Source: Paenibacillus sp. PK3_47
GTDB taxonomy: Bacteria; Bacillota; Bacilli; Paenibacillales; Paenibacillaceae
Reading direction: 5' to 3'
DNA length: 64,000 nucleotides
Assembly: GCF_023520895.1 (NCBI RefSeq)
Contig: NZ_CP026029.1
Location: 3,968,001 to 4,032,000, forward strand
The notes beneath the pieces were generated by a model. It was given only the letters and a program-made list of their open reading frames with translations. It was not told the DNA's origin and ran no database searches. Below are positions 58,749 through 64,000 of the stretch, one piece after another. How positions within the stretch are numbered: position 1 is the first letter of the stretch; each line of letters starts with the position of its first letter. The position numbers and the translations under genes are program-made.

Positions 58749-59771
58749 ATGAAGCGCTGTGCTGACATGCCAAGAGGCCATAGGGAAGAAGGCAGCATGG
58801 TTGTAGAGGCGGCTATGGTTCTCCCGGTGTATCTGCTGTTTGTCCTGTTTCTGATCTTTATGGTCCAGATGACCTTGTACTCAACAGCCTTGCAGAGCAC
58901 CGCTTCTGACACGGTAAAGGTCATCTCGGCCCATATGTATCCTGCGGCTTTGGCTGCACAGCAGTGGGGTGGGGGCAGTATGGCGGAGGCGCCACCAGGC
59001 GGTAATGGGGCCGGGACCGGAACGGCTAAGGAGGGCGGGGCTAATCATAGCCCGGATACGCCTTCAGGGATCTGGACTATTCCGAGGCTGTCGCTGGAGG
59101 AGTGGAGCACCAGCTATGTGAAGGATCTTCCGGAGCCTGTCGGGGAATGGGTCAAAGCAGCGGAGCAGAAGGGAGAAGGGCCGCTGCAAAAGCTTCAGGC
59201 CGGGACATCAGAGGCTGTGCTGGATCTTGCCCTTAAACCTCTTATGAGGCCTTACCTGTCCTCAGACTGGCTTGATTTTGAGCGTATCCATGTCTCCAAT
59301 GTGACAATACCTGAAATGAAGAAAGGGACCAGGCCGTATTTTGGAATCGTAGTCAGCTACGAGCTGCCGATGAAGGTTCCCTTTCTGAATCAGGCTATTG
59401 TACTGGAGGCTGCTGCAGTAGAACGGTTATGGATTGGGGATACCGGTGAAGAAGGGAAGGATAACGCTGATGGAGGTGAGGCGGAACAGAGCTCTATCAT
59501 CATCCTGGAAAAGCCTGATCCCGGGGTGGCCAACCGGCAGGGAAAGGTAAGGATCAAGGTTCCGCCGAATGCATCTGCGAATCTGGCGGTCTTCTACAAA
59601 ACAGGACAGAGTACAGCTAAATACTTGGGCTGGAAGCAGGCGGATGGCAGCGGTTATATTGAGTGGGAATGGAAGATCGGCGTAAATACCACGCCCGGAT
59701 CATGGCCTCTGGTTATTCAGCTTGCGGATGGAACTACGCTGGAAGCTACGTTTACGGTAGTAAAACGATGA
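58749..59771 (+). CDS. TadE-like pseudopilin with large outer domain
   Basis: 340 residues. Prepilin motif REEG-SMVVE with Glu at +5, then AAMVLPVYLLFVLFLIFMVQ. A Gly/Ala/Pro-rich linker lies at ~75-105 (GGGSMAEAPPGGNGAGTG). The outer C-terminal part (~230-340) looks beta-rich (GKVRIKVPPNASANLAVFYK) and may be an Ig-like domain. GGAGGTGGGAG precedes the ATG. Second minor pilin of the operon. Confidence 0.83.
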   Translation: MKRCADMPRGHREEGSMVVEAAMVLPVYLLFVLFLIFMVQMTLYSTALQSTASDTVKVISAHMYPAALAAQQWGGGSMAEAPPGGNGAGTGTAKEGGANHSPDTPSGIWTIPRLSLEEWSTSYVKDLPEPVGEWVKAAEQKGEGPLQKLQAGTSEAVLDLALKPLMRPYLSSDWLDFERIHVSNVTIPEMKKGTRPYFGIVVSYELPMKVPFLNQAIVLEAAAVERLWIGDTGEEGKDNADGGEAEQSSIIILEKPDPGVANRQGKVRIKVPPNASANLAVFYKTGQSTAKYLGWKQADGSGYIEWEWKIGVNTTPGSWPLVIQLADGTTLEATFTVVKR

Positions 59772-59790
59772 TGAGGAAGAGGCGGTACGT

Positions 59791-60303
59791 ATGGCGGATT
59801 GGGCCTTTTGGGGATGTTCGCTATTCCTGTTGATGGCTTTGATTACAGATACCCGGCGGATGAAGATACCGAACATGATCACACTTCCGGCACTGGTTTC
59901 AGGAATACTTGTACAGATAATGATCAAGGGGCTGGACGGGCTGATATTTGCTGCCTGCGGAGCAGGGACGGGCTTCATATTATTGTTGATTATGTATGTG
60001 ATAGGAGCAGTCGGCGCGGGAGATGTTAAGCTGTTCGCCGGAATCGGAGCCTGGATGGGGTTCATATTCACTTTGCAGGCCATTATGTATTCTATACTGT
60101 TCGGTGCAGTGATCGGTTGGATCATTGTGCTTGGCAAAGGGGAAGCCGGAAACAGACTGCGAAGTATCGCCGGCAGGACCGGAGGATTTCTGCTGCTCCG
60201 CAAGTTCAGTCTGCAGAAGGGGAATAGCGGGACCGGCCTCCTTAGGTTTCCTTTTATGCTGGCTGTTGTGCCCGGATTTATCTGTACATATTTATATTTG
60301 TAG
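59791..60303 (+). CDS. tadV: Prepilin peptidase (TadV/CpaA, A24 family)
   Basis: 170 residues, about six spans. The two catalytic aspartates are in LITDTRRMKIPN (first) and GAVGAGDVKLF (second), the A24 aspartic protease signature. Lacks the N-terminal methylase domain, as usual for TadV. It should process the prepilins encoded upstream. GAGGCGG precedes the ATG. Confidence 0.92.
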   Translation: MADWAFWGCSLFLLMALITDTRRMKIPNMITLPALVSGILVQIMIKGLDGLIFAACGAGTGFILLLIMYVIGAVGAGDVKLFAGIGAWMGFIFTLQAIMYSILFGAVIGWIIVLGKGEAGNRLRSIAGRTGGFLLLRKFSLQKGNSGTGLLRFPFMLAVVPGFICTYLYL

Positions 60304-60318
60304 ATGGGGAGGGAAGCA

Positions 60319-61968
60319 ATGGTGTTCGGACTGAGCCGTGATTTTATCCAGCAGGACGGCATTTCCATGCTGCTGGGCAAACCGGATGGCCTGCCGGCAG
60401 AGGAGCTTAATATGGTGCAGGCCCGCATGCTGATGAACAGCGGCATTCCGTATCATGTACGGCTGCTGCTCAGGGAAATAGATCTGGATGTGACGCTGGA
60501 GTATGCTGTGTCCCGCCGCAGGATGCTCAGCCATCTTCTGAAAAGTGAAAGGCTGACGATGAATGATTTCTTCGGCCTGCTGCTGCAGATTGTTCAGGGG
60601 ATGGAAGAAGGCAGGCTGTATATGCTGCGTCCGGAGCGGTATGCGCTGCATGAGGATTATATTTTTGTTGAAGGGCCGCTCAGCAGCTGCAAGGTGTATC
60701 TGACCTACATTCCGCTGGATTCCGTACCGTCTGAATCAGCAGCCGGGGCAAACATGCGGTTTCTGATTATGGTGCTTATGGCCTCGGTAACAGAGCTTTC
60801 CGGCAACGGGATACAGCGGCTGCTGCAATACTGCGGTAAGGAGGATTTTACTCCGGGAGGATTAAAGGAGCTGCTCTCTGAACTGTTGACCGGAGGAGAC
60901 GGCATCAGAAGAAGTATGGGATCCGGCGATTCCCGCATGGCTGCACCGTTGATTCAAGCAGCACCTCCGGGCACGGGGACAACAGTGCAAGACCAGGACA
61001 GCCCAAGGCTGGTACCGGGACCGCAGGCTCCGCCCCGGGAGCCGCTGCACCGGGAAATCCTCCAGAATGAAATCCCGTGGACAAGGTCCTACCCGAAGCT
61101 GAGGCTAAGGGATGAAGAAGCCCAAAAGGAGCAGAGCAGCACGGCTGATGCAGATGAAGCTGATTCACCGTCTTCTGCCTATCGAACTTATGTAATGCTG
61201 GGAGGTGTTCTGGCAGATGCCTTGCTCTGGAAGTTTCTTTATCTGGATCGTCCGACAACGTTATGGCTGGCAGTCTGTGCGGCAGTGACCTTGATACTGG
61301 CAGTGCTGTGCTTGCTGATCTGGACCGGAAAAATAACTACCGGAAGGGATGGTGAGGAGGAAGAGGCGGATATGGAGGCGGCTATACAGGAGAAGAGAGT
61401 AAAACCGCGCCGTGAGCTGGAATGGGACTTTGGAAAACATGCAATCCAACCGGTCCGGCCGTCTGCAGCGCAAAAAACAGATCAAGTTCCGTCAGCGCCT
61501 GCAGTACCGGGGTTCAGCAATAACCGGGAGCAGCGCTTTCCGGGAGAGAATGGACAAGAGCTGCGTCATACTAACCAGCCGCTGGCTGATGCGGCAACAA
61601 CGCTGCTCCCCCGCGAGGATACATCCGGAATAGAACGGGACGGCCGGCAGGCAGCACGAACAGCGCCGTATCTTGAAAGATGCCAGGATGACGGAAGCGG
61701 TGCAGCTGAGAAAATAGAACTGAACCGTCCCAGCTTCATTATCGGCCGCTCCCCGGAGGTTGCCCAGTATGTAGAGCCGTCTGAAGGAGCATCCAGAGTA
61801 CATGCGGAAATTTCCAAAAGCCATGTCGGTTATATTCTGAAAGATCTGGATTCGAGAAACGGTACCCTGTATGAGGGGGAAGCGATGGTTCCCTACAAGG
61901 AATATCCGCTTACTGAAGGGGCTGTATTCACGATTGTAAAAGGGTGTTATACCTTCCGCTCCGCCTGA
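60319..61968 (+). CDS. FHA-domain membrane protein of the Tad operon
   Basis: 549 residues from ATG 60319 (GGGGAGGG 5 bases upstream; ATG 60304 precedes that site). The N-terminal ~200 residues are a conserved cytoplasmic domain (DUF6382-like). A Gln/Pro-rich linker follows, then two membrane spans (~300-345), another acidic linker and a C-terminal FHA domain (~455-545) with the hallmark FIIGRS, SRVHAEI and DLDSRNGT residues for phosphothreonine binding. It probably regulates pilus assembly in response to a Ser/Thr kinase; none is encoded here. Confidence 0.85.
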   Translation: MVFGLSRDFIQQDGISMLLGKPDGLPAEELNMVQARMLMNSGIPYHVRLLLREIDLDVTLEYAVSRRRMLSHLLKSERLTMNDFFGLLLQIVQGMEEGRLYMLRPERYALHEDYIFVEGPLSSCKVYLTYIPLDSVPSESAAGANMRFLIMVLMASVTELSGNGIQRLLQYCGKEDFTPGGLKELLSELLTGGDGIRRSMGSGDSRMAAPLIQAAPPGTGTTVQDQDSPRLVPGPQAPPREPLHREILQNEIPWTRSYPKLRLRDEEAQKEQSSTADADEADSPSSAYRTYVMLGGVLADALLWKFLYLDRPTTLWLAVCAAVTLILAVLCLLIWTGKITTGRDGEEEEADMEAAIQEKRVKPRRELEWDFGKHAIQPVRPSAAQKTDQVPSAPAVPGFSNNREQRFPGENGQELRHTNQPLADAATTLLPREDTSGIERDGRQAARTAPYLERCQDDGSGAAEKIELNRPSFIIGRSPEVAQYVEPSEGASRVHAEISKSHVGYILKDLDSRNGTLYEGEAMVPYKEYPLTEGAVFTIVKGCYTFRSA

Positions 61969-62004
61969 AGGAGAACGAATGACGGATTGATACAGGCCGC
62001 CTGC

Positions 62005-62907
62005 TCACTCTGATTTCAGCTGTTCCAGAGCAGGCTGCAAAGTCGGGTAAGTGAAGGTAAAGCCTTCATTTACTGCTTTGGACGGAAGGACACGCTGGCC
62101 CTGCAGCAAAATCTCGGACAGCTCTCCTACTGCCGCTTTCAGCAGAACTCCCGGAAGCGGGAACCAGTGCGGCCGATGGTATACTTTGCCGATCATCCTG
62201 CCGAACTGTTCATTGGTAACGGGATTTGGAGCTGTTGCATTGACCGGGCCTTCGACAGCCGGATTCTGCACACAGAAATCAATCAGCCGGACAATGTCGG
62301 ACAGGTGAATCCATGACAGCCACTGCTTGCCGCTCCCGATTTTGCCGCCGACTCCGAGGGAATATGGCAGCTTCATCTTAGGAAAAGCACCGCTGTCATT
62401 TCCCAGAACCACGCCGGTACGCAGCTTGACCAGTCTTACATTGCGGTATGACTCATCAGCAGTCGATTCCCATACTTTAACCACTTCTGACGGGAAATCA
62501 ACGACCCTGGCAGGTGAGGCTTCGTCAAAGGTATCCTTCAACGAAGTGCCGTAAATCGCAACAGCGGAGGCCTGAATGATCACAGCAGGCTTATGGTGCA
62601 GGTCATCTGCCAGCTTAGCGGCAGCAGCGACGGTTTGGAGCCGGGATTCCATAATTGCCTTCTTGCCTGCGGAAGTCCAGCGCTGGCTCAGCGAGGCTCC
62701 GGCGAGGTTGACCAGTGCATCCGCACCTTCAGCTGCTGCGGGATTGGCAGCCAGATTGTCCCAGGTAAAGTAAGAGAGTCCGGGATGATCCTGCTTGTCT
62801 TCGGGAATTTTGCGGCCGACGACGATGATCTGGTGGCCGGCAGCCAGCCAGTATTCTGTAAGCTCACGGCCGATAAAGCCGCTGCCGCCGCAGATAATAT
62901 ATTTCAT
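62005..62907 (-). CDS. TIGR01777 NAD-dependent epimerase (YfhF/SulA-like)
   Basis: 300 residues of the extended SDR fold. N-terminal GGSGFIGREL (8-17) is the nucleotide-binding motif, and the family end (GQRVLPSKAVNEGFTFTYPT..ALEQL) is diagnostic. Known relatives lack the standard YxxxK and have no clear substrate; here AVAIYGTS takes the Tyr position. ACAGGAGTGG precedes the ATG. It is 27 bases downstream of the DUF2621 gene, so both form an operon. Confidence 0.9.
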   Translation of the reverse strand: MKYIICGGSGFIGRELTEYWLAAGHQIIVVGRKIPEDKQDHPGLSYFTWDNLAANPAAAEGADALVNLAGASLSQRWTSAGKKAIMESRLQTVAAAAKLADDLHHKPAVIIQASAVAIYGTSLKDTFDEASPARVVDFPSEVVKVWESTADESYRNVRLVKLRTGVVLGNDSGAFPKMKLPYSLGVGGKIGSGKQWLSWIHLSDIVRLIDFCVQNPAVEGPVNATAPNPVTNEQFGRMIGKVYHRPHWFPLPGVLLKAAVGELSEILLQGQRVLPSKAVNEGFTFTYPTLQPALEQLKSE

Positions 62908-62933
62908 AAAGCCACTCCTGTCGGTTCAGGCGA

Positions 62934-63398
62934 TTATTTGATTAAATGACGATATGGTGAGTAGTCGATGCCGTTTTTCTCCAGAAAAGAAACAAGAAAC
63001 CGGTTATCGCGGCGCGGGGTTGCTACAATATAGCCCTCGATGCAGTGCTCGCGTGTCACCGCTGATGCGTTGCTTTCCACGGCGATTTTGCCGATCTCGG
63101 CCGCAATGGAATGCTTGGCAATATCACGAAAAGGGCCGGGGACAGGCTGTACAAGCTGGTCCAGAAAAGCTTTGGATTCATCAGTCCATAAGGGCCGGCT
63201 GCGTTCCACCCAGTAGTTTTGCCAATCCAGCTTGGATTTCCCGTCAGCCTTGGGCAGAACCTTGAGGAACTTGCGGAACATAAAAAAGCCGCCGATGCAC
63301 ATGCAGCCAAGCAGCAAAAAAGTCCAGAATGCGATGGTGTTCATGAACCAGCTGCTAGGTCCTGCCGATAACAGGCTAAACTCTGATCTAAAAAACAT
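62934..63398 (-). CDS. DUF2621 (YneK-like) membrane protein
   Basis: 154 residues. One N-terminal span (~20-42, FWTFLLLGCMCIGGFFMFRK) and a cytoplasmic part with LDWQNYWVERSRPLWTDESK and REHCIEGYIVATPRRDNRFL, as in B. subtilis YneK. Function unknown. AAAGGCGG lies 7 bases before ATG 63398. First gene of a two-gene unit with the epimerase. A dyad at 63414 lies just upstream. Confidence 0.87.
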   Translation of the reverse strand: MFFRSEFSLLSAGPSSWFMNTIAFWTFLLLGCMCIGGFFMFRKFLKVLPKADGKSKLDWQNYWVERSRPLWTDESKAFLDQLVQPVPGPFRDIAKHSIAAEIGKIAVESNASAVTREHCIEGYIVATPRRDNRFLVSFLEKNGIDYSPYRHLIK

Positions 63399-63413
63399 GC
63401 ATTACACCGCCTT

Positions 63414-63431
63414 TGACAATGATGATTGTCA
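63414..63431. promoter_or_regulatory. Perfect dyad before DUF2621 gene
   Basis: TGACAATGATGATTGTCA has 7-base perfect arms with a 4-base centre. It sits 16 bases upstream of the ATG and could be an operator. It resembles but does not match Fur or PerR boxes. Confidence 0.45.
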
Positions 63432-63569
63432 CATACTTTCTGTTCATCTAAAGTATATCCGATTTGCAGCCTTTTGCGAAGCCGGAGGGTATATCCTCGG
63501 CTTGCCTAGATTTATTTTCCCGATCACGGTAGAATAGTGGTTAATTCGTGAATGAAAAGAGGGAAAAGC

Positions 63570-64000
63570 ATGCTGAAAATAGGTTCACATGTGTCTTGCG
63601 CGGACAAGGGTCTTCTAAGCGCGGCCAATGAAGCAAATGAGTATGGTTCCAGCTCATTTATGATATATACAGGAGCACCTCAGAATACACGCCGCAAGCC
63701 GATTGAATCGATGTTCCCCGAAGAAGGGAAACTGGCGATGAAGACGAACGGAGTGGAGGAAATTGTTGTACATGCTCCGTACATTATCAATCTGGGTTCT
63801 TATAAGGACAACACTTATCAATTGGCGGTTGATTTTCTCCAGGAGGAAATCCGCCGTACCCACGCGCTGGGAGTTAAGCATATTGTGCTTCATCCGGGTG
63901 CATATACAGATAAGGATGCGGAATACGGTATCCAGCGGATTGCCGACGGATTAAATGAAGTGCTTGGCGGCACAAATGAGACGGAGGTACACATCGCACT
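63570..64000 (+). CDS. nfo: Endonuclease IV (AP endonuclease), 5' part
   Basis: The first 143 codons; the rest lies beyond the window. The N-terminus [13 protein letters not shown] and the stretches [29 protein letters not shown] (with zinc-ligand His) and [10 protein letters not shown] (another His ligand) are diagnostic of Nfo. It cuts DNA on the 5' side of abasic sites during base excision repair. In Bacillus it is made in sporulating cells and protects spore DNA. GAAAAGAGGG precedes the ATG. Confidence 0.95.
   Translation, partial: MLKIGSHVSCADKGLLSAANEANEYGSSSFMIYTGAPQNTRRKPIESMFPEEGKLAMKTNGVEEIVVHAPYIINLGSYKDNTYQLAVDFLQEEIRRTHALGVKHIVLHPGAYTDKDAEYGIQRIADGLNEVLGGTNETEVHIA

Noticed and set aside
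63414-63431. Fur or PerR box
   Set aside because: The arm sequence (TGACAAT) and 4-base centre do not fit the 7-1-7 Fur-family layout.

Overview
The window looks like a chromosome segment of a Paenibacillus-type, Gram-positive, spore-forming Firmicute. Supporting this are strong AGGAGG ribosome sites with many TTG/GTG starts, SLH-domain surface proteins, lipO/lplBC-type sugar ABC systems with YesMN-type regulators, a CmpA-like spore cortex protein, moderate GC, and tRNA genes of Bacillus type. The species assignment is inference; no rRNA is present.

Layout. 0-5 kb: 3' end of the MazF/EndoA toxin, a TetR repressor with an MFS drug exporter (matching operators at both promoters), and tex. 5-5.5 kb: 50-bp repeat arrays in both orientations. 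6-11.3 kb: a glycerate-use locus (GntP permease, glycerate kinase, convergent CdaR regulator) whose shared terminator was split by an intact IS3-family element. 11.4-18.5 kb: a lipoprotein, a ClpX-zinc-finger protein, an SLH protein, an SDR dehydrogenase, a Tet(M)-like GTPase followed by nine 22-bp tandem repeats, a histidine phosphatase and an SRPBCC protein. 18.5-25.4 kb: an orphan sugar-binding lipoprotein with a membrane AraC sensor-regulator, then a cell-surface PAP2 phosphatase with beta-strand and SLH repeats. 25.4-31.3 kb: small housekeeping and regulatory genes, including short ones (CmpA, a 55-residue membrane protein).

31.4-47.6 kb is punctuated by tRNA genes: Asn-Ser, then a branched-chain amino acid ABC operon (livHMGFK) and alanine dehydrogenase, then Glu-Leu, then a YesNM two-component system convergent with an lplABC-type ABC operon, a PAS protein and two small HTH regulators, then a second identical tRNA-Leu. 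Partial and whole tRNA duplications suggest past insertions here. 47.7-51.1 kb: glutathione peroxidase and Ohr, divergent, with an OhrR-like operator between them, then small proteins and a stalk-domain protein. 51.3-62 kb: a ten-gene Tad/type IVb pilus operon (CpaE-like, TadA, TadB, TadC, Flp-like pilin, three large pseudopilins, prepilin peptidase, FHA protein) preceded by a leader hairpin that could attenuate it. The window ends with a TIGR01777 epimerase, a DUF2621 protein and the start of endonuclease IV (nfo).

Most notable: the Tad operon with a giant pseudopilin lacking the conserved Glu+5; the PAP2/autotransporter-repeat/SLH fusion with a possible Pho box; the Tet(M)-like factor with a divergent domain IV loop; several families of structured intergenic repeats; and the tRNA-bounded segments.
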